Assembly: GCF_900566075.1 (NCBI RefSeq)
Contig: NZ_UPHU01000001.1
Location: forward strand, 2,604,001 to 2,668,000
Direction of reading: 5' to 3'
Length of the DNA: 64,000 nt
Origin: Mycobacterium pseudokansasii
Lineage (GTDB): Bacteria; Actinomycetota; Actinomycetes; Mycobacteriales; Mycobacteriaceae
In this document: piece by piece, positions 14,040 to 23,213 of the stretch
How positions within the stretch are numbered: position 1 is the first letter of the stretch
Layout of the letters: every line of letters starts with the position of its first letter
Program-made: the position numbers and the translations under genes
Notes under the pieces: generated by a model
What the model was told of the DNA's origin: nothing
Database searches by the model: none
The model's input: the letters and a program-made list of their open reading frames with translations, nothing else

Positions 14040-14075
14040 TTGTGCCGAACTTCCTGCGCGGAAATCCGCGTTAGC
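14040..14075 (-). repeat. Right terminal inverted repeat of the insertion sequence
   Basis: This is the partner of the repeat at 11991-12026 and starts six bases after the transposase stop codon. The right end is therefore very compact, while the left end carries the non-coding leader. The hairpin-forming core could also act as a terminator for the transposase message. Confidence 0.8.
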
Positions 14076-14456
14076 TGTCGGGCGACTGCGACTGGTCTGG
14101 TCAGTAACCCGTGGCCGCCCTTTCCGCAGGTGGGATGCGGCCGCAGTTTGCATGAGCCGCGTGGCGTTGTCCCTGGGGTCTGCCCGGCGGTCCACGGGTC
14201 GGGTGGCTCGGTGGCCGACGATGACCGGGAATCAGGCGTTGGGCTAGAAGATACTGACGGTGACTTCCAGGACGTTTCCCGAGCCGCTGTGTCGGCTCGC
14301 TCATCGCGTAGGTGGTCTGTTCGGAGATCGGATGCTTCCGCGGCCCCACAATGCTTTCGGGCTTCGATATGCTCGAGCACTGCTTGTGACTCGCGGGCGC
14401 CTAGTCCTTCCTCGAACCTGTTGTGATGGATGGTATTCGGGAGAACCTGCCGGGTC
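14076..14456. other. Non-coding stretch between IS and repeat array
   Basis: About 380 bp with no gene I can support. Several frames stay open by chance, as expected at this GC, but none has a ribosome-binding site, a recognisable domain or family resemblance. Confidence 0.4.
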
Positions 14457-14611
14457 GACTGTGATGCCGCCATATCGAGTGTGCGATGACGGCTTTGAGT
14501 GTGCGTGGAGGGCGGGAACTTCGCGCTGGGACCGCCCTGGCGGCACAGTCGGGGCCGTCAGCGCACAGTCGACGCCATGCATGCACACTCGATGCCATGA
14601 ATGCACACTCG
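14457..14611. repeat. Inverted array of six 20-nt repeat units
   Basis: The octamer GAGTGTGC or a one-base variant occurs at 14457 (GACTGTGA), 14477 and 14497, exactly 20 nt apart. Its reverse complement GCACACTC or a variant occurs at 14563 (GCACAGTC), 14583 and 14603, again exactly 20 nt apart. Bases between octamers are also partly conserved (ATGCCAT-like). The two triplets face each other across a spacer of about 58 nt, so the left arm (14457-14516) can pair imperfectly with the right arm (14552-14611). It lies between the IS and the 3' end of lipO. Function is unknown; a two-way terminator, a protein-binding array or an interspersed repeat are options. Confidence 0.75.
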
Positions 14612-14701
14612 ACGCCCCCGCATTTCAGCTCCCCCGCACCGCAGCCCCGAACGCTGGCAGCGACGAATTCGTTGCGCACGTTGGCTTGTCGGACCTGGCA
14701 G

Positions 14702-15979
14702 CTACCGCGCGCCTGGTCCGTTCGTCACATAGACCCAGGACAGAAACCGGGCTACCGCCTCGGCGGCCTGATGTGCGCGCGGGGAACCGAAGATGTCGAA
14801 AGCGTGTTGGGCATTGGGCAATTCGGCGTAAGCGACCGGGGACTTCGAGACCCCGCGCAATTCGTCGACGAATTCCCGGGCTTCCACGACCGGGATGAGG
14901 GAGTCGTCGGCGCCGTGCAGCACGAAGAACGGCGGTGCGTCGGCGCGCACGTGATGAATCGGCGAAGCATCGACGAATATTTGCCGATGCTTGCTGAATT
15001 TGCGTTTTACCACGAATCTTTCGAGCAGCCCGATGAATTCGGGTCGCCCGGCGGCGTCGGTGGAATACCAGTCGTAGCGCCCGTAGAAGGGAACCGCTGC
15101 GACAACCGAGGTGTCGGCATGTTCGAAACCGGGTTGAAACCGGGGTTCATTGGGCGTCAGTGCCGCCAGGGCCGACAGGTGTCCGCCGGCCGAACCTCCG
15201 CTGATCGCAACGAAGTCCGGATCGCCGCCGTAGGCCGTGATGTTCTTCTTGACCCACGCCAGCGCACGTTTCACGTCGACGATGTGCGCGGGCCAGGTGT
15301 GCAGTGGAGAGACCCGGTAGTTCAACGACACGCAGACCCAGCCCCGCGAAACCAGATGGGCCATCAAGGGATACGCCTGCGGCCGGCGCCAGCCCATCAC
15401 CCACGCGCCACCGGGCACCTGCACCAGCACCGGCGCCTTGCCGTCGCGGGGCAGGTCGCGGCGGCGCCAGATGTCGGCCAGGTTGGCGCGCCGATGCGGG
15501 CCGTAGGCCACGATATTGGTCTTCTCGACATAGCGCCGGCGCGCCACGGTGGTGCGCAGCGGCAGGTTGCGCCGGCCCCGGCGCGTCGGCTCGGTCGGCA
15601 GCGCGGCGAGCTCCTGAGCGTAGTCCGGTCCCAGCCCTTCGCTCAGCCCCGCTTCCAGCACCGGGCCCGGAGTCGTGATGCCGCGGTAGCGGATCACCCC
15701 CAAGATGGCCCATGCCGCAACGGTCAACGCCAACGCCGTCTTTCCCTTCGGCCCGGCGAAATCGCCTCGGCGGCCGCGGCGCACCGCGTCGAGCACCGAG
15801 GCGCTCAGATACATTCCCGGCACCTCCGATGCCGGCCAGCCGAACCAGAACACCAGGGCCGAGGCGTAGGGGTGGCGGGTGATCGGGTGAAATCCGTTGG
15901 CGGCGTTGACGAGTTCGACGGCTCCGCGGGTCAGCGGCCGGGGACGGCGCGCCAGCCTCAGCAGTCGCACCCCCCTCAT
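14702..15979 (-). CDS. lipO: Esterase/lipase LipO
   Basis: A 425-residue alpha/beta-hydrolase of the hormone-sensitive-lipase/carboxylesterase type, probably hydrolysing short- to medium-chain esters. The nucleophile elbow is GGSAGG (AISGGSAGGHLSALAAL), the acid lies in LHGADDSLIPV, and the His is in NAQHAFDIFG. The oxyanion block usually written HGG reads PGGAW here. A long N-terminal extension with one hydrophobic segment (ALALTVAAWAILGVI) suggests membrane association. The ATG overlaps the fadD12 stop (ATGA), placing it last in an acyltransferase-fadD12-lipO operon, the same order as Rv1428c-Rv1427c-Rv1426c. Confidence 0.92.
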   Translation of the reverse strand: MRGVRLLRLARRPRPLTRGAVELVNAANGFHPITRHPYASALVFWFGWPASEVPGMYLSASVLDAVRRGRRGDFAGPKGKTALALTVAAWAILGVIRYRGITTPGPVLEAGLSEGLGPDYAQELAALPTEPTRRGRRNLPLRTTVARRRYVEKTNIVAYGPHRRANLADIWRRRDLPRDGKAPVLVQVPGGAWVMGWRRPQAYPLMAHLVSRGWVCVSLNYRVSPLHTWPAHIVDVKRALAWVKKNITAYGGDPDFVAISGGSAGGHLSALAALTPNEPRFQPGFEHADTSVVAAVPFYGRYDWYSTDAAGRPEFIGLLERFVVKRKFSKHRQIFVDASPIHHVRADAPPFFVLHGADDSLIPVVEAREFVDELRGVSKSPVAYAELPNAQHAFDIFGSPRAHQAAEAVARFLSWVYVTNGPGAR

Positions 15980-17610
15980 GAGCCGCGCACCTTGGACTGC
16001 AGTTCGGCGCGCAGGATCTTGCCGGTGCTGCCGCGCGGCAGCTCGTCGAGAACCGTGATTTCGCGCGGCACCTTGTAGTTGGCCAGGTTGTCGCGCACAT
16101 GCTGTTTGAGGGCCTCGGGGGCCGCGCCCCTGTCGAGATGAGCCTCGGGCGCCAGCACCACGAACGCCGCGAGCCGCTGGCCGTACTGCTCGTCGTCCAC
16201 GCCGATCACCGCGGCTTCGGCCACCTCGGGATGGGTGGCCAGCGTTTTCTCCACCTCGATCGGGTAGACGTTCTCGCCGCCGGAGACGATCATCTCGTCG
16301 TCGCGGCCGACCACGAACAGCCGTCCGTTCTGGTCGAGGTAGCCGACGTCGCCCGAGGACATGAACCCGGCATGGAAGTCCTTCGTGGTGCCGGAGGTGT
16401 AGCCGTCGAATTGGCTCTCGTTGCGGACGTAGATGCTGCCGACCTCGCCGATGGGCAGCTCGTTGAATTCCGGGTTCAGGATGCGGATTTCGGTGCCCTC
16501 AGCGGGTTTGCCCGCGGTGTCGGGCGCGGCGCGCAAGTCGGCGGGCGTCGCGGTGGCGATCATGCCGGCCTCGGTGGCGTTGTAGTTGTTGTAGATTACG
16601 TCACCGAACTGGTCCATGAAGGCGATGACGATATCGGGGCGCATCCGCGAGCCCGACGCCGCGGCGAAGCGTAATGACCGGCCGCTGTAGCGACGACGCA
16701 CCTCGGCGGGCAGCTCCATGATCCGGTCGAACATCACCGGCACCACCGCCAGACCCGTTGCCTGGTAGCGGTCGACGAGGTCGAGCGTGGCCTCCGGATC
16801 GAACTTGCGCCGGGTGATGATCGTGCACGCCAGGGACGCGGCCAGCACCAGCTGCGAGAAACCCCAGGCGTGGAACATCGGCGCCACGATCACGATGGGT
16901 TCCTCGGCGCGCCACGGCGTGCGGTCCAGGACCGCCTTCAGCGTGCGGACTCCGCCACTGCCACCGGAATGCGTTGCGCCCTTGGGTGTTCCGGTGGTGC
17001 CAGACGTCAGCAGGATCAACTTGCCTTTGGTGCCGGGACGCTGAGGCTGCTTCCCGGAGTGCGCGGCGATGAGTTCTTCGACGGTCAGCTCGTGCCGGTT
17101 GTCGGTCCATGCCACGATACGGTTAGCTTGCGGTTTGCCCGCGAAGGCGCGATCCACCGTCGCGGTGAACTCTTCGTCGTAAATCACTGTGTCGACGTTT
17201 TCCCGGCTCACCACGTCGGCCAGCGCGGGACCGGCGAATGACGTGTTGAGCAGCAAGGTGTGGGCCCCGATCCGGTTGGTCGCTATCAGGGCCTCGACGA
17301 ACCCGCGATGGTTGCGGCACATGATGCCGACGACTTTCGGGGGACCGGCTGGCAAGTCCTGCAGCGCGGCGGCCAAGGCGCTGCTGCGCTCGTCGAGCTG
17401 CCGCCAGGTGAGCGCGCCGAGTTCGTCGATCAGGCCCGGACGGTCCGGGCAGCGTTGGGCCGCACCGGCGAAACCCGCGGTGAATCCCATACCTTCGCGC
17501 CGCATCGCGGCGGCGATCTTCAGGTAACGGTCCGGTCGCAGTGGTGCGATCAGCCCGGCGCGCCGCATCGTCGTGATCAGATCGAGAGCCTCGTTGACGC
17601 GAGATGCCAT
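15976..17610 (-). CDS. fadD12: Fatty-acid-CoA/AMP ligase FadD12
   Basis: A 544-residue member of the ANL adenylating superfamily, expected to activate fatty acids to acyl-adenylates and then acyl-CoA. The P-loop-like motif LLTSGTTGTPKGATHSGG is intact. The second motif NNYNATEAGM precedes the A8 hinge region VGRDDEMIVSGGENVYPIEV, and the C-terminal catalytic Lys lies in PRGSTGKILRAEL. Length is normal for FadD proteins. It starts three bases after the upstream acyltransferase stop and overlaps lipO by four bases, so the three are surely co-transcribed. Confidence 0.94.
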   Translation of the reverse strand: MASRVNEALDLITTMRRAGLIAPLRPDRYLKIAAAMRREGMGFTAGFAGAAQRCPDRPGLIDELGALTWRQLDERSSALAAALQDLPAGPPKVVGIMCRNHRGFVEALIATNRIGAHTLLLNTSFAGPALADVVSRENVDTVIYDEEFTATVDRAFAGKPQANRIVAWTDNRHELTVEELIAAHSGKQPQRPGTKGKLILLTSGTTGTPKGATHSGGSGGVRTLKAVLDRTPWRAEEPIVIVAPMFHAWGFSQLVLAASLACTIITRRKFDPEATLDLVDRYQATGLAVVPVMFDRIMELPAEVRRRYSGRSLRFAAASGSRMRPDIVIAFMDQFGDVIYNNYNATEAGMIATATPADLRAAPDTAGKPAEGTEIRILNPEFNELPIGEVGSIYVRNESQFDGYTSGTTKDFHAGFMSSGDVGYLDQNGRLFVVGRDDEMIVSGGENVYPIEVEKTLATHPEVAEAAVIGVDDEQYGQRLAAFVVLAPEAHLDRGAAPEALKQHVRDNLANYKVPREITVLDELPRGSTGKILRAELQSKVRGS

Positions 17611-17613
17611 GGC

Positions 17614-18426
17614 TCAGCCCAGAATCGGGAAGCGACGCGAGGCTGCGAGGTTGTCGAGGGCTTCCTGCATCACTGATCGCACATGCGTGTCGACCTCGTC
17701 GATGTCGGGGTTCTCGCCGAAGCGTGCGGTGATGTCGATCGGATCCAGCACCTCGGTGACGATTTTGGTCGGCAGCGGCAGGTTGGGCGGAATCGCGGCG
17801 CTGAACCCGAACGGAAAACCGAACGAGAGCGGCAGAATGTCGCTGCGCAGCAGCCGCTTTAGTCCGAGATGCTCGGCCAGCCAGGTGCCGCGCGACAGGT
17901 AGAGCTGCGTCTCCTGACCACCGATGGACACCGCGGGCACGATGGGCACGCCGGCTTCGATCGCGGTGCTGACATATCCCTTGCGACCGTTGAAGTCGAT
18001 GACGTTCTCGGCGAACGTGGGCCGGTAAGCGTCGTAGTCACCGCCCGGAAACACCATCACCACGCCACCGGAGCGCAGCGCCTTGGCTGCGTTGTCCCGG
18101 CTGGCCCGGATGTAGCCGGTGCGCCGGAACAGCGACCCGGTCAGCCCCATGAACAGAATGTCATGGCTGAGCGTGTAAACCGGCCGGTCGTAGCCGAACT
18201 TCTCGTAGAAATCGACGCTGAAGATGGGAACGTCCATCGGGAACATTCCGCCGGAATGGTTGCCGACCACCAGCGCTCCGCCGGGCGGAAAAGAATCCAG
18301 GCCATGCACCTCGCACCGGAAGTACGTCTTCAAGATGGGGCGCATGACACTCATCAACCGCTTGGTCAGGCCGGGATCCCACTTGTCGATCTCGGGACCC
18401 CCGATGTCGGGGCTGTCGGTGCTCAC
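17614..18426 (-). CDS. PlsC-like acyltransferase (Rv1428c type)
   Basis: A 270-residue lysophospholipid acyltransferase-family protein. VVGNHSGGMFPMD carries the His and Asp of the acyltransferase motif, with the longer spacing seen in the DGAT/Rv1428-like branch. RRTGYIRASRDNAAKAL and VMVFPGGDYDAYRP correspond to the substrate-binding and FPEG-like blocks. The frame is open far upstream, but GGGAGGA lies directly before the GTG at 18426, and translation from there gives the length I recall for the orthologue. It is the first gene of an operon with fadD12 and lipO, so it may use acyl chains activated by FadD12. Confidence 0.88.
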   Translation of the reverse strand: MSTDSPDIGGPEIDKWDPGLTKRLMSVMRPILKTYFRCEVHGLDSFPPGGALVVGNHSGGMFPMDVPIFSVDFYEKFGYDRPVYTLSHDILFMGLTGSLFRRTGYIRASRDNAAKALRSGGVVMVFPGGDYDAYRPTFAENVIDFNGRKGYVSTAIEAGVPIVPAVSIGGQETQLYLSRGTWLAEHLGLKRLLRSDILPLSFGFPFGFSAAIPPNLPLPTKIVTEVLDPIDITARFGENPDIDEVDTHVRSVMQEALDNLAASRRFPILG

Positions 18427-18627
18427 ATTCCTCCCTCGAGGCTGTCTCTGGGCTGCGTTGCCGTCGAGTCCCTCGATGGTAGCGAGCGGTCTCGGACCGG
18501 TGCGCCGGCATCGGTGGCGAAACCGCTCCGCTCTCGTCCGTGGCCGGGCACAGTGTTCATGTGATGCCCGCCTCCGGCCGGGCAACAGTGTTTCAACGAC
18601 GCTAGCCCAACCCAGGAGGGACCCAGA

Positions 18628-19896
18628 GTGGCACAGGTCGGTGGCGGGGTCGGCGGCAGCCCCATTTCGGTGATCGCCCGGCAGATGGACACGATTCGCG
18701 ACCAGTTCATCGCGGAGGTGTTCGACACCATGAAAAACGAAATCCAGGGGCTCGACTACGACAGCCGGATGACGGACATGTGGCAGGCCAGTATCACCGA
18801 GAATTACGTCGCAGCCGTTCACTACCTGGAACGGGACGCGCCGACATCGTTGCTCGAAGCGCCACCCGCCGCGCTGGCCTACGCGCGGGCAGCGGCGCAG
18901 CGCGATGTGCCGCTGGCGCCGTTGGTTCGGGCGCATCGACTCGGCCATGCACGCTTTCTCGAGGTCGCGATGCAGTATGTGTCGCTGTTGGAACCCGCGC
19001 AGCGAGTGCCGACCATCACCGAGTTGGTGAATCGTTCGTCGCGAATCGTCGACATGGTGGCCGACCAGATGATCATCGCCTATGAAGAGGAACACGAACG
19101 CTGGCTGAGCCGGCGTGGCGGCTTGCAGCAGCAGTCGGTCAGCGAGTTGCTGGCCGGTACCCCGGTGGACGTGCAGCGCGCCGAGAAGTTGTTGCGGTAC
19201 CGGCTGGACGGGATGCACGTCGCCGCGGTGGTATGGGTCGATGCGGCGGTGCCAACCGGTGACGTGATGGCCGTGTTCGAGCAGGTCCGTTGCCTGCTAG
19301 CCGCCGAGCTGGGCTTGGTGGGTGGCTCGCTGCTGGTGCCGACCGACGAACGGGAGGCGCGGCTGTGGTTTTCGGTCTGGGACGACCGCGCCGGTGTTCC
19401 GTCGCGCCTGCGCACAGCGTTCGAGTCGGCAGGTATCCGAGCACGGCTGGCCTGCGGCCAGCCGGCAGACGGGTTGCGCGGTTTCCGCGCATCGTTGAAA
19501 CAGGCCCAGTTGGTCAAAGCGGTGGCGCATGCCGGTGGACCCCGTCGCGGCGCCCGGGTGGTCTGCTACGACGACGTGGCGCCGATAGCGCTGATGGCCG
19601 TCGACGTGGATGCGTTGCGGTGCTACGTCGCGGAGGTACTGGGCGAGCTCAGCGTGGACGACGAGCGTAGTGAGTGGCTACGCGAGACACTGCGCGAGTT
19701 CTTGGTGCGCAATCGCAGTTATGTCGCGACAGCCGAAGCTATGCTCTTGCACCGCAACACCATTCAGTACCGGGTAGCTCAGGCGATGGAGTTGTGCGGA
19801 GGCCGCTTCGACGATCCCGATGCCGTGTTCAGGGTGCAGGTCGCGTTGGAGATCTGCCGGTGGATGGCTCCGGCGGTGCTAGGAGCACCAAGGTAA
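18628..19896 (+). CDS. PucR/CdaR-type transcriptional regulator (Rv1429 type)
   Basis: A 422-residue regulator. The N-terminal half resembles RsbR-like sensor segments (ENYVAAVHYLERDAPTSLLEAP). The C-terminal end has the PucR helix-turn-helix (FLVRNRSYVATAEAMLLHRN followed by TIQYRVAQAMELCGG). Such proteins sense metabolites and control nearby catabolic genes. It diverges from the acyltransferase-fadD12-lipO operon across about 200 bp, so it could control that operon; this is inference from position. GGAGGG (18617-18622) sits five bases before the GTG at 18628. Confidence 0.88.
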   Translation: MAQVGGGVGGSPISVIARQMDTIRDQFIAEVFDTMKNEIQGLDYDSRMTDMWQASITENYVAAVHYLERDAPTSLLEAPPAALAYARAAAQRDVPLAPLVRAHRLGHARFLEVAMQYVSLLEPAQRVPTITELVNRSSRIVDMVADQMIIAYEEEHERWLSRRGGLQQQSVSELLAGTPVDVQRAEKLLRYRLDGMHVAAVVWVDAAVPTGDVMAVFEQVRCLLAAELGLVGGSLLVPTDEREARLWFSVWDDRAGVPSRLRTAFESAGIRARLACGQPADGLRGFRASLKQAQLVKAVAHAGGPRRGARVVCYDDVAPIALMAVDVDALRCYVAEVLGELSVDDERSEWLRETLREFLVRNRSYVATAEAMLLHRNTIQYRVAQAMELCGGRFDDPDAVFRVQVALEICRWMAPAVLGAPR

Positions 19897-19917
19897 GGGG
19901 ATTTCTTGTTGCGCCTG

Positions 19918-20738
19918 TTAGGCAGCGGGGAACATGTCACCACCGATCGCCGGTGGCTCCGGCCGCAACTGTTCAGCCCGGGTGGCAGTGCGAACCTCGA
20001 TGCGCCCGTTGGTTTCCCGCACGTCCAACCGGGGCTGGCTGGCAGTGGCGGGTCCGCGCACCAGCGTTCCGACGCGTACGTCGAACTGTGACCCCTGGCA
20101 TGGGCAGGTGAACACTGCGCCTTCCAGCTTGCCCTCGCTCAGCAGACAGCCGCGATGGCTACACCGGTTGTGAATGGCATGGAGCCCGCCGTAATGGCGC
20201 ACCAGCAGTACCGGCGCGTTTTCGGCATCCGTGCCGTGCAGTTGTTCGTCACCAAGCTCGGTGCTGTCAAGCACCGCCGTCGACTGCGGCGGACCGGGGT
20301 CGAACGCGGTTTGATTGACGCCGACCCCGCGCACATATGACATGCGGCCGCCGAGGTATCCGCTGAACCCAAGTACGGTGGCCCCGGCGAACGCGAGCAG
20401 CGTGCCGGATCGCACCCCTCGCGCCGACGGGCTCTCAATGAGGCGGTGTAAACCAGCAGTGCGACGCTGTTCAGTTCGGCATGGACCAGACCGACGCGGC
20501 GTACCCCGTCGTCGGACTGTTCGGCGTCGGCCCAATCGCTGATGCCGGTGACTGCGGTGGGTAAGGCCGCGGCAACGCCCACGCTGATCAGCCGCCGTGC
20601 GGCCGTCGCACCGGAGTGGGGCGCGATCACATCCAGCAGCGACGCCGACGGCGTGGCCGCGCCAAGCCTGGGGCAGGAGAGCTCATCCCGATCGGTCCGG
20701 CCTCCGACTCCAGCGGTGCGTTTTCGCGGGGCGCTCAT
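19918..20738 (-). pseudogene. Frameshifted DUF2231-Rieske protein with lost cluster ligand
   Basis: The N-terminal part (from the ATG at 20738; LLDVIAPHSGATAARRLISV, VTGISDWADAE) matches the end of a DUF2231 membrane domain. The downstream part, in another frame, matches a linker (SGYLGGRMSYVRGVGV) and a Rieske domain. The frames switch near 20420-20445, consistent with one base gained or lost. In the Rieske domain the first motif CSHRGC is intact, but the second reads CPCQGS, so the second histidine ligand of the 2Fe-2S cluster is Gln. The early DUF2231 helices are missing. The lesions together suggest a dying gene; a sequencing error could explain the frameshift but not the His change. Confidence 0.75.
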
Positions 20739-21269
20739 CGACCCGTAGGCGACACAGACCAAACACGTTATGCTGCAGCGTGTTTGAGGTAGGCGGGCGA
20801 GAAATTCGGGCGACCCAACCGGGTACCGGGCCCGGCGGGGTGGCTAGGATGCGAAGTCCTTTTATGCTGCGCGCACCAAAGTGATCTTGAGCTTCAGTGC
20901 GTGCGCATATGGTGTCCATCCGCCTTGGACCTTTAGCGTATGCGTACGTCAATTCGCAAGACCACGTGAAAGAAGCTGAGGGCTCGGGTCGTGGTCGCTT
21001 GGGACCGCGACGAGTTGTCTGAGGCGGCAGCGGGTAACCGTCCGTGCGTGTTGAGGAATCGCGCATGGCTGAGCCCGAGCCGGCCGAGGCAGCCGAGCGG
21101 TGGCGTCGCCGGGTCCGCCAGAGGGGGGCGGACCCGGCGGGCGCTCGCCGGGTTGGGCCAGTTCGGCCGGTTTCGGCCGGTTTCGGCGTAGTCGCGTGAC
21201 TCGTTAGCTACCCTCCAGCCACCGCGGGGCGGCGCCGATGCCGACCAAACGGGCAACCGGAGGGTGGTA
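20739..21269. other. Intergenic region upstream of the PE16-type gene
   Basis: About 530 bp without a gene I can support. A 44-codon frame starting MAEPEPAEAAERWRR (21064) has no Shine-Dalgarno site and spans the hairpin described separately. Three near-identical 10-nt units (TTCGGCCGG-like) lie around 21164-21187. GGAGGG at 21259-21264 serves the PE16-type gene. Confidence 0.4.
21106..21138 (+). promoter_or_regulatory. Strong GC-rich hairpin upstream of the PE16-type gene
   Basis: CGCCGGGTCCGCC (21106-21118) pairs perfectly with GGCGGACCCGGCG (21126-21138) around a 7-nt loop, a 13-bp stem. No T-tract follows. It lies about 130 bp before the PE16-type start, in the presumed 5' region. It could be a mycobacterial-type terminator, a transcript-stabilising leader or a chance product of composition. 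Confidence 0.5.
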
Positions 21270-22997
21270 GTGGCGGGAATGTCGTTTGTGCTGGTCGAGC
21301 CGGACATGATGGCGTCGGCGGCCTCGGATGTGGCCCGCATCGGTGCCGCGATCAGCGCGGCCAACGACACGGCAGCGGCCACCACCACCCAACTGCTCGC
21401 CGCAGGCGCCGATGAGGTGTCGCAGGGGATCGCCGCGCTGTTCGCCGCGTACGCGCGGGACTATCAGGCCGTCAGCGCCCAGATTGCGGCGTATCACGAC
21501 CACATTGTCCGGGCGCTCGGGGCGGGGGCGGAGGCGTACGCCGGCGCCGAGGCCGCCAATCGCACGCTGGTGCAGCCGTCGCCGAACGGGACCGGCGGGG
21601 GCGGGCCGACTGTTCTGATCATGGGACCCACCGGAAACCCGGGACCGTCGTTTCGCTACTTGCAGCAGGTCTACAACCTCTACATCCGCCCCTTCTACCC
21701 GGGCTCACCGGTATTCGGTGTGACCACGCCGGAGCAGTTCCAGCCGTTCACCGGAATCCCCAGCCTGACCTTTGACGAATCGGTGGCCGCGGGTGCCGCC
21801 GATCTGCACGCCGCGATCATGGCCCAGCACGCCGCGGGACACGACGTGGTGGTCCTCGGCTTCTCCCAGAGCGCTTCGGTGGCCACCGCCGAAATGCGTT
21901 ACCTGGCAAGCCTGCCGGCCGACCTACGGCCCGGCCCCGACCAGTTGTCCTTCGTGCTGCTCGGTGATCCCAACAATCCCAACGGTGGCTTACTCGCCCG
22001 TTTTCCGGGGTTGTTCGTGCAGCCGATGGGTCTCACGTTCAGCGGCGCGACGCCGAGCAACCTGTATCCGACGACGGTGTACACACGCCAATACGACGGC
22101 TTTGCCGACTTCCCCCAGTACCCGCTCAACATTCCCGCCGACCTCAACGCGCTGTTGGGTATCTATTACGCGCACGGCACCTATCAGGAGCTGACCCCGG
22201 CACAGATCGGGGCGGGTGTGGTTCAGCCGGTGTCCCCGGACGACGTCTACACCACCTATATCTTGCTTCCCAGCGACCATCTGCCGCTGTTGCAGCCGCT
22301 GCGCGGCCTTGTGCCAGCGCCGCTGCTGGATCTCGTCGAGCCGGATTTGCGGGCGATCATCGAATTGGGTTACGACCGAACCGGATACGCCGACGTACCC
22401 ACCCCGGCCGGGCTTTTCCCGACCCATATCGACGCTCTCACCCTTGCCGGCGCGACCGCGCACGGCATCGACCATGCGCTTGCCGATGTCGGCTTGCCGC
22501 CGCTACCGAAGGTGGCGATCCCGGATGTGCCGCTGCCGCAGCCCCCGTCGGCGCCCACGCCGGCCGTGCCAGCCGCACTTCCGGTCCCGCCACAGATCGG
22601 CGGCGCCATCGACGGGCCGCTGGAGTACCTGCCCGGTTCACTCGACACCGTCATCAACGACACACTCGATCCGGCCCTCACGTCAGCCATGTATCAGGCC
22701 GGCGATTCGCTCCTCGGCGCCGCGCTCAGCCAGGGCGCGTCTCCGCAGCTCATCAATGCGATCGTCGTCGCCCAGCAGATGATGCCGGTTCTGGTGGAGG
22801 GGCCCGGGTATTTCGTGACCGCCGATGCCCAGTACCTGGCCGAGGGCATCGGCGACTTGGCCGCCGGCGACCTCAACGGGTTCAGCCAGAACATGCAACT
22901 CATCCCGGCCACCAATATCACCCTGAGCATGTTCGGCGCGGGAATCGCCGGGGTGGCCATTGCGGCGATCGTGAGCGGTCAGCCGTTCCCGACCTGA
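21270..22997 (+). CDS. PE protein with PE-PPE esterase domain (PE16 type)
   Basis: An N-terminal PE domain ([20 protein letters not shown], with a YxxxD/E-type export signal expected near its end) is followed by a PE-PPE hydrolase domain. That domain has the nucleophile elbow GFSQSA (Ser199 from this start) and the upstream block [20 protein letters not shown]. The protein should be exported by a type VII (ESX) system and hydrolyse short- to medium-chain esters, as reported for M. tuberculosis PE16 (Rv1430). GGAGGG at 21259-21264 is five bases before the GTG at 21270; the ATG at 21279 gives the classic MSFV start. The C-terminus ([19 protein letters not shown]) is hydrophobic. Confidence 0.9.
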   Translation: MAGMSFVLVEPDMMASAASDVARIGAAISAANDTAAATTTQLLAAGADEVSQGIAALFAAYARDYQAVSAQIAAYHDHIVRALGAGAEAYAGAEAANRTLVQPSPNGTGGGGPTVLIMGPTGNPGPSFRYLQQVYNLYIRPFYPGSPVFGVTTPEQFQPFTGIPSLTFDESVAAGAADLHAAIMAQHAAGHDVVVLGFSQSASVATAEMRYLASLPADLRPGPDQLSFVLLGDPNNPNGGLLARFPGLFVQPMGLTFSGATPSNLYPTTVYTRQYDGFADFPQYPLNIPADLNALLGIYYAHGTYQELTPAQIGAGVVQPVSPDDVYTTYILLPSDHLPLLQPLRGLVPAPLLDLVEPDLRAIIELGYDRTGYADVPTPAGLFPTHIDALTLAGATAHGIDHALADVGLPPLPKVAIPDVPLPQPPSAPTPAVPAALPVPPQIGGAIDGPLEYLPGSLDTVINDTLDPALTSAMYQAGDSLLGAALSQGASPQLINAIVVAQQMMPVLVEGPGYFVTADAQYLAEGIGDLAAGDLNGFSQNMQLIPATNITLSMFGAGIAGVAIAAIVSGQPFPT

Positions 22998-23213
22998 TCC
23001 GTGACGCCGACGACTCCGAATATCCGGGTGTGAAGGCGACGATCCGGAAGAGACCGAAGCGACGGCCTCGCCAGATGACCGGCGGTGGTGCGAACATCTA
23101 TGTCAGAGGCACCGAGGGGGCCAACGATGCGCAGCACCGACCACCGAGTTGTACGACGCCGATTCACCTTGCCCATCAATTGATTTCACATCGGACCAAT
23201 CAGGAAGGCCGCC

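Larger units (their letters stand above)
11991..14075 (+). mobile_element. IS4-superfamily insertion sequence, about 2.1 kb
   Basis: One large transposase gene is bounded by 36-bp imperfect inverted repeats at 11991-12026 and 14040-14075, with 28 of 36 positions identical. Each repeat contains the self-complementary core CGCGGATTTCCGCG or its near mirror. I could not find a clear target-site duplication next to the repeats, so the exact ends are uncertain. The element separates the Rv1425-type WS/DGAT from lipO, which I recall as neighbours in M. tuberculosis. The transposase frame is intact, so the element may be active or recently arrived. Confidence 0.85.

Noticed and set aside
14457..14611. 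CRISPR array at the 20-nt repeats
   Set aside because: Units are in two facing orientations with 12-nt gaps that are themselves similar, and no cas genes are present.
14260..14898. 212-codon frame across the repeat array and the lipO 3' end
   Set aside because: It crosses the repeat array and runs antisense into lipO, with no recognisable domain or ribosome-binding site.
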